64,000 bases of DNA from Paulinella micropora (taxonomy: Eukaryota; Cercozoa; Imbricatea; Euglyphida; Paulinellidae): contig WBZZ01006957.1 of NCBI GenBank assembly GCA_019918135.1, positions 106,001-170,000 on the forward strand. Reading direction: 5' to 3'. Under the pieces are notes generated by a model that worked only from the letters and a program-made list of their open reading frames with translations, was not told where the DNA came from and made no database searches. The first letter of the stretch is position 1. The number at the start of each line of letters is the position of its first letter. Shown piece after piece: positions 1 to 10,553 of the stretch. The translations under genes and the position numbers were made by a program.

Positions 1-2
1 AT

Positions 3-701
3 AACGAGTGCGCGGAGAGTAGCCTGAACGGTAACAGCTGGACTTGCGGGTCGTGCGCGAGCCCTTCACCTTGTTGGAATTGTGCTGGGTTCGGCTTTCC
101 GTGCTCGACCTGCGTAAACAGGGATGTGCTCGCGACGGCGGGGGTCACCCGAGAGTGCCTCCACTGGTTTGAGGGCACAGCTAAGCTGCGCATAGCGTCC
201 TCTATGATGTACTGCGTGGCGAATGACGGCGGGGCCGCCGGCAGCCGCTTTTATATCGTAACAAGCGGAGCTTGTCCTGATAACTTTTACTCGTCCACTA
301 TCCTTCCCAATCAATGGCAAAGCTTTCGGCTCTCGCCGACCCGCTACTTTTATTCCAATTATAATAGCAACGGTGATAAGTGGGTTTTCTTCTCAACTAC
401 GGCGCCAACCAGCGCGAACAGCAACTTCTTTTTTGCGACGAACTTGACCAAAGCAGGCGCCACACGAGACGGTTCTGTTATGAAGTATGAGCTGCGCTAC
501 TACTTGGGTTCGACTATGACACCGTACTGCGTTATGTGGCGGGTTTATGGTACGAGTACCTACGACAGCGGCCTGTTTATTTATGACTGCCGTTATTGCC
601 CCCACATGTTAACCCCTCCTACAGACTTTAGTGGCAATTGGGCTAGCCGAACTACTGCAGCGCCAGTGATTGGGTGCCTGTTCTACATGACTGCTACGTA
701 A
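3..701 (+). CDS. Cys-rich secreted-type protein, C-terminal part (5' end outside window)
   Basis: The frame is open from base 3 to a TAA at 699-701, so the gene starts upstream of the window. The first 40 or so residues are Cys-rich (NEC, CGSC, CWNC, CSTC), like an EGF or growth-factor-receptor type domain. After that comes a roughly 190-residue globular region rich in Tyr, Asn, Ser and Thr with scattered Cys, as in an extracellular or virion-surface domain. I do not recognise the domain. The NEC motif also occurs in the EGF modules of the two surface proteins downstream, so this may be the tail of a third family member. The segment just after its stop is duplicated at 5879 onward. Confidence 0.6.
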   Translation, partial: NECAESSLNGNSWTCGSCASPSPCWNCAGFGFPCSTCVNRDVLATAGVTRECLHWFEGTAKLRIASSMMYCVANDGGAAGSRFYIVTSGACPDNFYSSTILPNQWQSFRLSPTRYFYSNYNSNGDKWVFFSTTAPTSANSNFFFATNLTKAGATRDGSVMKYELRYYLGSTMTPYCVMWRVYGTSTYDSGLFIYDCRYCPHMLTPPTDFSGNWASRTTAAPVIGCLFYMTAT

Positions 702-1284
702 TCGCACGGAAAGCTAGGACTGCGGAAGATTCTGTGTGCGCGACAGGCGGATACCTCCTAGTCAACATTTATTAAAGGATGTACAGTGGGAGCATCAAAA
801 AGAGCCCTGAGAGGGAGAGAAGGGGACATGCTTTCCGGGCAGCTTCCTCTCCCCCATTTGCCAAAGCCCCGCGCCGGTGGGAGAGAGAGAGGCAGGGGGG
901 GCGGGGCTGGGGTACATATAGTAATATCTATAGAAGAGAGATGCAGTTTAATATATTTTCTTGTAGCTTCGGCTCCTTGGGACGGCCGCGCGTGTTGCTA
1001 GCCGCCTTGCTGCCATTGCTGTTGCACGCGTATTGCCCGTACGATCCCTCTGAGGCTACGCCAGGCGACCTGGTGCTGGAGCTGTCGGTGAGCGCGGCGG
1101 GCGACAACTGGACGCTGCCCGCCGCCGGCGCCAACGGGGCCGCCATGGCTCGGTGGCGCAGGCGCGTGTCTGCGTCGGAGATCGGTGTGTGGGAGGTTTT
1201 CTGGAGCAGGGAGGGGCCGCGCAGCAGTGCAGCGCGCTGTTGGGGCCGTGCAGCCACACTTTTACCGACGGCGGCGTGTTCTTA
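691..1284 (+). repeat. Direct repeat copy 1: promoter plus 5' end of surface-protein gene
   Basis: Bases 691-1284 are nearly identical to 5879-6405. The shared part includes an AACATTTATTAAA motif, a purine-rich leader, a TACATATAGTAATATCTATA stretch about 25 bases before the ATG, and the signal-peptide coding region. This is a segmental duplication that carried the promoter with the gene. Confidence 0.85.
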
Positions 1285-3452
1285 GTGGTAGTGCGCGGCC
1301 GGCTGCCGGCGTGGGCTATGACCTGGGAGTGGCGGGCCCAGCACGGCGGTGGCGGGCGGGTAGCCCTGCGCAAGGTTCTGCAGTGGGGCGGGCTGCGGCT
1401 CGCGGCCGAGACGGGGCAACATTTCTACGGCGAGACGGCGTTGGAGTGGCTGCCACCCCTAGAACAGCTGGACACGACGGGTTTGCAGAGCCTGGCCTTC
1501 AGCTTCGCGGGGCTGTCACGGGCCGCGTGCTTCGACGTGTCGGGGCTGCTGGTGCGTGCGTCGTTGACCAGCACGCGCGCGGCCTTTGCGGATTCGCCGT
1601 GCCTAGGTTTGCCAACGTCACGAGCTGGGACCTGTCGCGCGTGCTAGATATGGCCTACATGTTCCGCGGCACGCAGGGTATTTCGTTGCCCGGACTGGCA
1701 AGCTGGAACATGTCGCAGGTCGTGAACACTAGCGGCATGTTTGCGGACGCATCCCTGCTCGGGGCGGACCTGTCTCGCTGGAGGCCAGACAGCCTGCAAG
1801 ACGCAAGCGGAATGCTGTCCGGCGCGCCCGCGCTGGTGCAGAACCTGAACAACTGGACCATAGCGCCCATGGAACCGGAGGCCACCGCGGCCTTCTGCGA
1901 GGGCCTAGCGCGCGGGTCTGTACTGCAAAAGTCCCAGGCTCCCCGAGCGTGCATAGACAGCTGGGCTTCCCAGAGCCCTTCTGCTTCGTCTTCGCGCTCT
2001 AGCTCGCCGTCTCTGTCGAGCTCGGCGTCGCCGTCCAGCTCGGAGTCGCTGTCCAGCTCGGAGTCGCTGTCCAGCTCGGCGTCGCTGACCAGCTCGGTGT
2101 CAGTGTCCAGCTCGGTGTCAGTGTCTAGCTCGGAGTCGTCGACCAGCTCGGAGTCGCTGTCCAGCTAGGAGTCGCCGACCAGCTCGGTGTCGCTGTCCAG
2201 CTCGGTGTCGCTGTCCAGCTCGGTGTCGCTGTCCAGCTCGGTGTCGCTGTCCAGCTCGGTGTCGCTGTCCAGCTCGGTGTCGCTGTCCAGCTCGGTGTCG
2301 CTGACCAGCTCGGTGTCGCGGACCGGTTCGGCTTCGCTATCCAGCTCTGCGTCGCTGACAGGCTCGGTCTCGATGTCTGGCTCGGTGTCGCTGTCCAGCT
2401 CGGTGTCAGTGTCCAGCTCGGTGTCGCTGACCAGCTCGGTGTCGCGGACCGGTTCGGCTTCGCTATCCAGCTCTGCGTCGCTGACAGGCTCGGTCTCGAT
2501 GTCTGGCTCGGTGTCGCTATCCAGCTCGGTGTCGCGGACCGGTTCGGCGTCGCTGACCAGTTCGGCGTCCGTGTCGGGGTCGGTGTCCTTGTCGGGGTCG
2601 GTGTCCTTGTCGGGGTCGGTGTCGGTGACGGACTCGAGCTCTCGGTCTCTGTCCAGCTCAGTGTCATCCACTGCCTCAGCCACTACCAGCTTAACACAAA
2701 GCCTTTCAGTGACGCAGTCTCCAGATCTGAACGAGTGCGCACGTCCCAACAATGGGGGCTGCGGCGCCAACGGGATTTGCACAAATACCCTAGGTTCCTT
2801 TTACTGCACCTGCAATACTGGTTATACTCGGGCCGGCCCCAAGACCCTAACGTCGCCGAGCAACCTATACAACTGGGTCGTAGGCGTTAGTAGTACGTCC
2901 AGCGGTTCGGCGAGCAGTGCCACTGACGGTAATTTTGGTACTAATTGGCAGTCGGCCGCGGGAGTGTATAGTACTACTATGGGTGCTAGCAATACTTGTA
3001 TGAACATTGCGACAGGGCCGCTCACAATAGCCAGCGGAGTTAATTACTTTGGTGAGTATATTACAGTAACTCAGTCCGCTGGTAGCTTTGCGCGGCTTGT
3101 TTCGGTGGCGGTGATGTCCCCTTCTGGCACGGTGGTGCCAGGCGGTGTTGGCAGCTGCAGTATTACGAGCAGCGGCTGCCCTATTTACTGTGGGGTTGCA
3201 GAGCTGGTTGTGCTGGGTTCTAGCAATAGCGGCGCCGACTGGACCTACCTGGGAACTAGCCCTGCCTGGAGCGTTTGGAACCCTTGGGGCAAAACACAAA
3301 CCATGACCTTGAGCCTAGCACAGGACTACAACGCCTACCGCTTCGTCGCAGTGCGCAATTATCATAAGTACAGTTCGACCGATGTCAGCTGCCCTGCATC
3401 AGTACGGTTGGGAGAAATCCAGGTCACACTGGACCTGCCCGTGTGCCTGTAA
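941..3452 (+). pseudogene. DUF285 / Ser-repeat / EGF surface protein, copy 1, with frameshifts and a nonsense codon
   Basis: The ATG at 941 opens a signal peptide (hydrophobic LLAALLPLLL core). Comparison with the copy at 6128 gives the intended order. First is an ectodomain, then a BspA/DUF285-like block (NVTSWDLS, YMFRGT, SWNMSQV, about 1612-1860). A long Ser-rich repeat of SLSSSVSLTSS type follows at about 1975-2690, then an EGF module (DLNEC...CTC, about 2725-2830) and a discoidin-like C-terminus to the TAA at 3450. Copy 1 lost one base near 1203, lost another near 1604 (CCTAGG against CCTCAGG), and has TAG for a repeat Ser codon at 2166. DUF285 proteins are usually surface-exposed; a virion or secreted adhesin role is inferred. 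Dead gene or sequencing errors both remain possible. Confidence 0.75.
1975..2690 (+). repeat. Ser-rich coding minisatellite (copy 1)
   Basis: A degenerate 12-base unit (roughly AGCTCGGTGTCG with CTGTCC variants) is repeated for about 700 bases and encodes SVSLSSS-type repeats. Higher-order repeats are visible: the block at 2281-2390 recurs at 2407-2510. The opposite strand is open in two frames with Thr/Pro- or Asp/Glu-rich repeats, which is only a by-product of the repeat. Confidence 0.85.
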
Positions 3453-3804
3453 AATAGTTGCAGCCCCGGAGGGGCTTGGATATCAGGGCCGCTCCCTGTC
3501 TTAGTTCTCAGTGCCAAGATTAAAACTTTGTCATTAGGTTGCGCATGACCCATCCCAAGATGACGATGGAAGTGCTTTCCCGGCGGTTGTGCGAGGTGGT
3601 AGCGCCCAAGATTTACTGGTCGGTGCTAGGGCCCCTGGTAGTATCGCTGAGAGAAAGAAAGCTTCCGCGAAAAAGAGACACCAAAAAAAATCTTTTTAAA
3701 ATTAGACCTGCGCTGCTCCAAGCTTTCTCAATCTAAACTGTCCAAAGCACATTTTTTTCATAAACAAACAAAAAAAAAAGGTTTGGGACAGCTGCACTGG
3801 TCAG

Positions 3805-5013
3805 CTAAAATACAGCTGGTGGGAGAGCCAAGGTGGCGTCGTCAGTATTTGGCGTGGGTGAGGAAGATCGTAGGCTCGCTCTGAACTCTACACCCGTTGC
3901 AGGTGGACGAGCACCGCCGAGTTGGTACTGTGCTTCAGCTCGCACATATTTATAGAATTCGACGGGCACACAATATCCCTGCAAAAAATTTAAAAACATC
4001 AGAGTGCACAGCGTCAGGAGGTCCAGGCCCAAATTCCAACTCGCGAACTGCGGCCTTGGCTGGAGCCCTCGGCAAGGCAAAAAGAAGATGAACACCCACG
4101 CAAGGCTCAGTACTTCGTACAGGATACCAAGGAGCATAAGCAATGGCAAGTTACTAAGCGTAGGTTCCTTACACTTTTCAATGTAAATACCGTCGTTTTT
4201 CTGCTCTTGTCTCCACACGTATATTATAGCGAGCTGAACTAAGTAAATAAACGCAAGAGCGGTGGTAGGAAGAAACGTACACAGAGCCCACACACGACGA
4301 GGCCAGGGGGTGCGGGCGAACAGCGCTTGCGGGTATACAACGCATAAGGTCACCCACACCACGGCCGGCAAGCCCAGCCCAAACATCAGTCTAGCACAGT
4401 ACGACCAGCAAATAATTTCTTTGTTGATTGCTGGGCCAGACACACATTCGATAACCATTGTCAGGATTGGTGTGGACTTTGAGGTGCGGCTAGCAAGGAT
4501 CGGTGCTGACTCGCAGTGGTCCAAACAGAGTATAAGCTGTTCCATGTGCCAGAAAGCGACCGACGCCAGGCACCATGCCAGACTTAGAACAAGCCGCCAG
4601 GCGGCCTCGGCGGTCGGGCGCCTAGGTGTGCCCGCAGACTCACGTAACAAGATAAACCCCCAGACCAAACCAAAACAATACCAAGTACACAATGCAAAAA
4701 GCCAGTTGTGTTTGGGTAAGATCCGCAGCACGCTGTGTAGTTGAAGCCTTGTCAACTTACTTGATTTGACTAGGCCTGACGTATAGAAAGAATAAGCGAG
4801 TCCCCACACAACTGTCATCACTGTAGTCAAAACCAACACTGTAATTCCCGAGGCCCTGCCCCAGCTACTCGCGACAGGGTCCCAGCACGGGTCGTTATTC
4901 TGCACCAGCGGTTCTTGTTGGAGCGCCGGTGGCGTCGTCAAGGCCACAAATGTTAGTGACAGAGCAAAAAGGATAGTAAGGCTAGCCAGTGTGCTGTACC
5001 AAAAATCGATCAT
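3805..5013 (-). CDS. Multi-pass membrane protein, unknown family
   Basis: An intact 402-residue frame begins with an ATG at 5013. It has about seven or eight hydrophobic segments, at roughly residues 7-27, 57-77, 100-125, 137-155, 215-235, 247-270 and 295-345. There is a loop with several Cys after the first segment, and a polar Ser/Pro-rich tail of about 60 residues. Nothing identifies a transporter or receptor family, although a seven-helix receptor-like layout is possible. A second unrelated protein of similar plan is encoded at 28600-29691. The gene ends about 30 bases from an A/T-rich stretch (CATTTTTTTCATAAAC at about 3749) whose sequence recurs at 5692, probably a 3'-end signal. Confidence 0.75.
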   Translation of the reverse strand: MIDFWYSTLASLTILFALSLTFVALTTPPALQQEPLVQNNDPCWDPVASSWGRASGITVLVLTTVMTVVWGLAYSFYTSGLVKSSKLTRLQLHSVLRILPKHNWLFALCTWYCFGLVWGFILLRESAGTPRRPTAEAAWRLVLSLAWCLASVAFWHMEQLILCLDHCESAPILASRTSKSTPILTMVIECVSGPAINKEIICWSYCARLMFGLGLPAVVWVTLCVVYPQALFARTPWPRRVWALCTFLPTTALAFIYLVQLAIIYVWRQEQKNDGIYIEKCKEPTLSNLPLLMLLGILYEVLSLAWVFIFFLPCRGLQPRPQFASWNLGLDLLTLCTLMFLNFLQGYCVPVEFYKYVRAEAQYQLGGARPPATGVEFRASLRSSSPTPNTDDATLALPPAVF

Positions 5014-5159
5014 TTTCCTTGCTTCTTGCCTAGGCTATTAAGAGTTAGTAGACAGAGGGGGGGGGGGGGAAATCCCCTTTCCTTTTCCCCCTCCCTGGCT
5101 TCTCAGAATCGCACACAACCAAGCGGGGCAGGCGTGCTTGTTTTCGCTTACGGTGCGAT

Positions 5160-5645
5160 ATGGCCGAAAAGGACGCTCTGCCAAAAGTTTTCTCTGGTAA
5201 TGCTTTTTATTTTTCCGTTAAAGAGAGACAAATGGAGGATAGGTTACGTTCAGCTGTCGAAAATCTGATCGCAAAACAAACACAAGAAGATAACACGGAG
5301 TTTATTCGATCTTGGGTTCAGAAATGCAAACAAACAAATCCGGGCCTGGACAAGGGTCAATTCGAGCAGCTGCTTAGTCAGGATATTCAAGGCCTGCAAG
5401 AAAAATTGAAAAGTGAAATGAAAGCAGCAGCGGCCTGCCAACGAGCAGCAAACGAGACAATCCTAGACAAAAATACACGGGCGGCCCGCTTAGACTATGA
5501 GCACCATGAGGGTGCCGCGCTGTACAAGTCGAAGGCAGATCTACTGTCAGCGCTGCAGTGTTTATTGTTTCCGATGAAATGTAGCACGTGTGGCAAGAAG
5601 AAGAAGAAGGCAAAGAAAGACAGGCCCAGACGGACTCTCCGTTGA
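5160..5645 (+). CDS. Coiled-coil protein with basic CxxC tail, unknown function
   Basis: A 161-residue frame from the ATG at 5160 to the TGA at 5643. Residues 20-130 are charged and heptad-like, so probably helical and coiled-coil. The C-terminus is CSTCGKKKKKAKKDRPRR, a possible zinc or nucleic-acid-binding or nuclear-targeting tail. The first codons lie inside a degenerate copy of the palindromic element found at 10127, 31615, 37911 and 38370: GATATGGCCGAAAA starts both. So the start codon and first 15 or so residues may derive from that repeat. No family is recognised. Confidence 0.55.
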   Translation: MAEKDALPKVFSGNAFYFSVKERQMEDRLRSAVENLIAKQTQEDNTEFIRSWVQKCKQTNPGLDKGQFEQLLSQDIQGLQEKLKSEMKAAAACQRAANETILDKNTRAARLDYEHHEGAALYKSKADLLSALQCLLFPMKCSTCGKKKKKAKKDRPRRTLR

Positions 5646-5769
5646 AACGCACTCTAAGCGGCTACGAAAGATAAGGAAAGAGGTAGAGCCTGTCCAAAGC
5701 ACAATTTTTTTAATAAAACCAATTACGCGCGAAGTTTGGGGCAGCTGCTGGCATCTGGTTATCCCGTTT

Positions 5770-5955
5770 TTAGGCAGCGGACGTCTGCAGCTGCAGGTAC
5801 TTGCTAACCTGCTCGGCCGCGTCACGGTCTGGCAGGATCAGGCTCAGTTCGTTGCGCACTCTGCCTATTCTACATGACTCGTGCGTAATCGCACGGAAAG
5901 CTAGGACTGCGGAAGATTCTGTGTGCGCGACAGGCAGATACCTCCTAGTCAACAT
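5770..5955 (-). CDS. Small ORF or 3' gene fragment, unknown
   Basis: A 61-codon ATG-started frame (MLTRRYLPVAHTESSAVLAF...). The sense translation is mixed and protein-like. Its first 25 codons are also present, nearly unchanged, within the duplicated segment at 691-779, where the frame is then cut. It overlaps the 5' leader of the surface-protein gene on the other strand. It could be a real short gene, the head of a truncated gene, or chance within a duplicated promoter. Confidence 0.3.
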   Translation of the reverse strand: MLTRRYLPVAHTESSAVLAFRAITHESCRIGRVRNELSLILPDRDAAEQVSKYLQLQTSAA

Positions 5956-6472
5956 TTATTAAAAGATGTACAGTGGGAGCATCAAAAAGAGCCCTGAGCG
6001 AGAGAGAAGGGGACATGCTTTCCGGGCAGCTTCCTCTCCCCCATTTGCCCAAGCCCCGCGCCGGTGGGAGAGAGAGAGGCAGGGGGGACGGGGCTGGGGT
6101 ACATATAGTAATATCTATATAAGAGAGATGCAGTTTAATCTATTTTCCTGTAGCTTCGGCTCCTTGGGGTGGCTGCGTGTTCTGCTGGCGGCCTTGCTGC
6201 CGTTGCTGTTGCGCGTGCATTGCCCGTATGATCCGTCTGTGGCTACGCCCGGCGATTTGGTGCTGGAGCTGTCGGTGAGCGCGGCGGGCGACAACTGGAC
6301 GCTGCCCGCCGCAGGCGCCAACGGGGCCGCCATGGCTCGGTGGCGCAGGCGCGTGTCTGCGTCGGAGATCGGTGTGTGGGAGGTTTTCTGGAGCTGTCGG
6401 TGAGCGCGGCGGGCGACAACTGGACGCTGCCCGCCGCCGGCGCCAACGGGGCGGCCGCGGCTGCCAGGAGGC
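5879..6472 (+). repeat. Direct repeat copy 2: promoter plus 5' end of surface-protein gene
   Basis: Second copy of the 691-1284 duplication. It differs by scattered substitutions and by a 125-bp tandem duplication: the sequence starting at 6263 is repeated from 6388. That inserts 125 bases, which is not a multiple of three, and puts the signal peptide out of frame with the rest of the gene. Confidence 0.85.
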
Positions 6473-9400
6473 GCAGGCGAGCGTCAGCGTCGGAGGCCGG
6501 TGTGTGGGAGGTTTTTTGGGAGCAGGGAGGGGCCGCTCAGCAGTGCAGCGCGCTGCTGGGGCCGTGCAGCCATACTTTTACCGACGGCGGTGTGTTCTTG
6601 GTGGTCGTGCGCGGCCGGCTGCCGGCGTGGGCTATGACCTTGGATTGGCGGTCCCAACACGGCGGCGGCGGCCGGGTAGCCTTGCGCAAGGTTCTGCAGT
6701 GGGGCGGGCTGCGGCTCGCGGCCGAGACGGGGCAACACTTCTACGGCGAGACGGAGCTGGAGTGGCTGCCGCCCCTGGACCAGCTGGACACGACGGGTTT
6801 GCAGAGCCTGGCCTTCAGCTTCGCGGGGCTGTCGCGGGCCGCGTGCTTCGACGTGTCAGGTCTGCGGGTGCGTGCGTCGCTGACCAGCACGCGCGCGGCC
6901 TTTGCGGACTCGCCGTGCCTCAGGTTTGCCAACGTCACGAGCTGGGACCTGTCGCGCGTGCTAGATATGGCCTACATGTTCCGCGGCACGCAGGGTATTT
7001 CGTTGCCCGGACTGGCAAGCTGGAACATGTCGCAGGTCGTGAACACTAGCGGCATGTTTGCGGACGCATCCCTGCTCGGGGCGGACCTGTCTCGCTGGAG
7101 GCCAGACAGCCTGCAAGACGCAAGCGGAATGCTGTCCGGCGCGCCCGCGCTGGTGCAGAACCTGAACAACTGGACCATAGCGCCCATGGAACCGGAGGCC
7201 ACCGCGGCCTTCTGCGAGGGCCTAGCGCGCGGGTCTGTACTGCAAAAGTCCCAGGCTCCCCGAGCGTGCATAGACAGCTGGACTTCCCAGAGCCCTTCTG
7301 CTTCGTCTTCGCGCTCTAGCTCGGCGTCGCTGTCCAGCTCGGTGTCAGTGTCTAGCTCGGAGTCGCTGTCCAGCTCGGAGTCGCTGTCCAGCTCGGCGTC
7401 GCTGACCAGCTCCGTGTCAGTGTCCAGCTCGGTGTCAGTGTCCAGCTCGGTGTCAGTGTCCAGCTCAGTGTCGCTGGCCAGCTCGGTGTCGCTGACCAGC
7501 TCGGTGTCAGTGTCCAGCTCGGTGTCGCGGACCGGTTCGGCTTCGATATCCAGCTCTGCGTCGCTGACAGGCTCGGTGTCGATGTCTGGCTCGGTGTCGG
7601 TGTCCAGCTCGGTGTCGCTGACCAGCTCGGGGTCGCTGACCAGCTCGGTGTCGGTGTCCAGCTCGGTGTCGCGGACCGATTCGGCGTCGCTGTCCAGCTT
7701 TGCATCGCTGACCGGTTCGGCGTCCGTGTCGGGGTCGGGGTCGGTGACGGGCTCGAGCTCTCTGTCTCTGTCTAGCTCAGTGTCATCCACTGCCTCCAAC
7801 TCAATGACGTCGACCAGCTCGGCGACGCCAACGCGCAGCTTCAGCGCGACCATCACCCCGACACAGACGCCCACGAGGAGTCTCACCGGTTCCAGCACTG
7901 TCAGCATAAGCCCGAGCGTCAGCAGCTCCAGAAGCCCCTGCTTCTATTTTCGACAGAGCAGCGGAGGCTGTGGGGCGACCTATCCAGTCCCGCCGACATT
8001 AAACCTGGGGTTGGACTGGATCGTCCGCAATAACGCGGGAGGCGATCCACGTAGCTTTATTGTCACGAACACAGGCAACCTGGAGTTCAACGTTGCGTAT
8101 TGTGCGACCACTGGTGACAGCTACAGTTATTTTACTATTAGGCGCACAGTTGTCACCGGAGGCGACCCGGTCATCCTCAGAGCCAACCAAGTATACGGAT
8201 ACACCCTGAACATCGCAAACGTGAACTCAGTAGTTTATAATATTTACGTCAGAGTCTATTCCACCCAAAGCGCTTCAAGCACCGTGTTTAGTGGTAGCTT
8301 GTACGGCTCTGCGACTATTCACGGCGCGGTGCAAAGAAGCTATAACTTTTCCCAGCTACTCTCCGGAGACAAAGAGCTAGCTACGATCGATGTCCTGGTG
8401 GAGAATGGCAGCGGCATGTATCCCACGCTCTGGTGCTCGCCGGCATTGAAGCTCCAACTTTCCAGCTTCGGTCTTACCACTTGGCCGTCACCCTCCGCGA
8501 GCCCCTCGATCACGCCGACCATTTCAGTGACACCGTCCGTGACGCCGACGCCATCCGCGTCGCCCGACGTCGACGAGTGCGCCCTGGACAACAACGGAGG
8601 CTGCACCGCCAACGGCGTCTGCACCAACACGTACGGCTCCTTCTACTGCACGTGCAATTCGGGCTACGTCAACCAAACGCAACTGACTTCGCCTGGCACA
8701 CTATTGGGCTGGACCCTCAGCGTCAGCGGCACCGTTGGCGGGGGCGGCAGCGTAAGCACTGCCACGGACGGCGACAACCTCGCTACGTGGACTGGTATGT
8801 CAGTCTTTCCGTCAACAAAAGTAAACGGCGTCTGCTCCAATGCTGCTAGCTCAGGGCCCACCACCACAAATGGAATAATCGGGCCTTACGTGCAAATAAC
8901 CAGGCCGGACAACGTTTCCGCAGTGGTGTGGTCGGTGGGGGTCCTTTCTTTCCAGCGCACAGTTGCTAGCGGGGGTAGCATGTGCGTGATTCCGGCTGGG
9001 TGTCTGGAGATTGCGGCCGTAGGAGCGTTGCAGGCCTATGGGTCGAACAACTCCACCAGCAGCACCGGCTGGACTCTGCTGGCAACAGGGGGCGATTGGA
9101 CGGACTGGACCGCAGGAGGGCAGCAGCGGACCGTGAGCTGGACACCGACGTCCGGCTACACCGCGTACCGCTTCCTGGTGTATAAAAACTTCTACTATGC
9201 TCCTAATTCCAACTGTCCTCCAAACGCGAGACTTGGCGACGTCAGGATCACTGTGGACGCGCCGGTGTGCACCCCTGCCTCACCGACGCCCACGACATCT
9301 GTGACGCCGACGAAATCCGTGACTCCGTCCGTGACGCCGACCCGTTCCGGGACACCAACCGTTTCTACTACGCCATCGAAGTCCTGTGCAACCAACTATT

Positions 9401-9889
9401 TTATCACCGTAACTTTCAGCACCGGTGCCAATTCGAACGCCAACACGGGCTGGGGCGTTTCTGCGTTTTCCAATGATGCCGTTGCAAGTTATGCCATGGA
9501 TTCTGACATAGCCACTACCTACACAAGCACTGCCAGCGACTACGTCACCCTGTATACGTCCGACACCGCCAGAAATTTGTTTTATTGCCAAACGAGCAAA
9601 ACAGCACACACGATCCTTAATGTACCGAACGGTGTTCCGAGTTCCGTGACGGGGCAGTTGCTGCTCTTGCAGTCATCCACGACCGCCGCCAGGATTTCCA
9701 CAATCTACCTTTGCTCCACGGCCAGGGACCAACCGGGAATACGCGGGCCCCGCGGCGCTGTACGTAGCGGGTTCTAACGACGGCAGCAATTGGTACTACA
9801 TCAGATACTACACCAATACAAATGTGGACTTGAGCGGTGGAAACGTAAATACTGGCACCAGCGCCTACTGCACGCAATTTTCTGATTAG
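6128..9889 (+). pseudogene. DUF285 / Ser-repeat / EGF / discoidin-like surface protein, copy 2
   Basis: The longer, better preserved paralog of 941-3452. The ATG at 6128 gives a signal peptide that runs into a 125-bp tandem duplication at 6388 and leaves frame. The main frame (to 9777, about 1,145 codons) holds an ectodomain and a DUF285 block (6925-7200), then a Ser repeat (7300-7790) and a Pro/Thr linker. A unique 180-residue domain at 7940-8470 is followed by a TPS linker, an EGF module (DVDEC...CTC, 8566-8670), a discoidin-like domain to 9270, another linker, and a further domain. A frameshift near 9730 moves the end to a TAG at 9887. Beyond it the frame +1 stays protein-like to 10062, suggesting one more lesson-free stretch lost by a further shift. 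The role is inferred to be surface attachment. Confidence 0.75.
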
Positions 9890-10126
9890 AATTTGCTACG
9901 CCTTATCAGTACTACCTGCGTTATAAGCTAATCATTCCCTTGATGTTCTATAAGCTGCCCACGGGCCAGACGGGTTGCGCTGCCAGCAATGCCTTCGGGG
10001 CGGCGGCCTATGTGCCTACAGTGGAAGTGAGAGTTTGTCACCAGACGTGGTGCCCACCCTAAGCCAGATATGCCAGGCGGACTGGAGTTTTATTAAAAGA
10101 TGTTTTTTTTTGTACACTGTGTGGTC

Positions 10127-10193
10127 TGATATGGCCGAAATAGGTAGCACTGCCCCGGCAGGACCTAGCACTATTGCCTTTTTCGACCGTATC
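10127..10193. repeat. MITE-like palindromic element, copy 1
   Basis: TGATATGGCCGAAATAGG at the left pairs with CCTTTTTCGACCGTATCC at the right around a GC-rich core. It is one of four full copies (also 31615, 37911, 38370) of a 65-67-bp element with terminal inverted repeats TGATATGGCYGAAAAAGGCAG. Confidence 0.7.
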
Positions 10194-10423
10194 CCAGCCT
10201 TCCTCGCCAGCGTGGGACTGAGCGGGGGGAGAGTGGCAGGAGGAGGAAGGGGGGGGGGGGGGGGGTGGGTGCCTCGCCCCTGCTCATGCCCACGCTGATC
10301 TGTTCGACTCAAGGGCCACCCCCTGGGGAAAAATCGTGTTCACGAAAGAAAAAAATAATCTAATGAAGCCAGACAAAATCTTTGCTAGTCTCCTGCAAAA
10401 ACCCTTTGACAGAACCACGCCGA

Positions 10424-10450
10424 GTGGCAGTGCAGCCAGCGCACTGCCAC
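10424..10450. repeat. Perfect 10-bp palindrome, loop in orientation 1
   Basis: GTGGCAGTGC, a 7-base loop AGCCAGC, then GCACTGCCAC. It lies about 200 bases past the stop of helicase copy A. The same stem at 18679 past copy C has the loop inverted. A degenerate version is present past copy B near 15813. Confidence 0.85.
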
Positions 10451-10553
10451 GGTCTGGCGCACGGAAATCCAGCGTGCGCCTGCAACACACACACACAGGA
10501 GAAGGGGCATGGTGGGTTTCAAAATGCTGATGATACGAAAAAGCAGTAACAGG

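Noticed and set aside
2125-2782. Long minus-strand ORFs rich in Thr/Pro or Asp/Glu opposite the Ser repeat
   Set aside because: Any frame across this 12-base repeat stays open; there is no start context or unique sequence.
7352-7907. Minus-strand ORFs opposite the second Ser repeat
   Set aside because: Same repeat artefact as at 2125.
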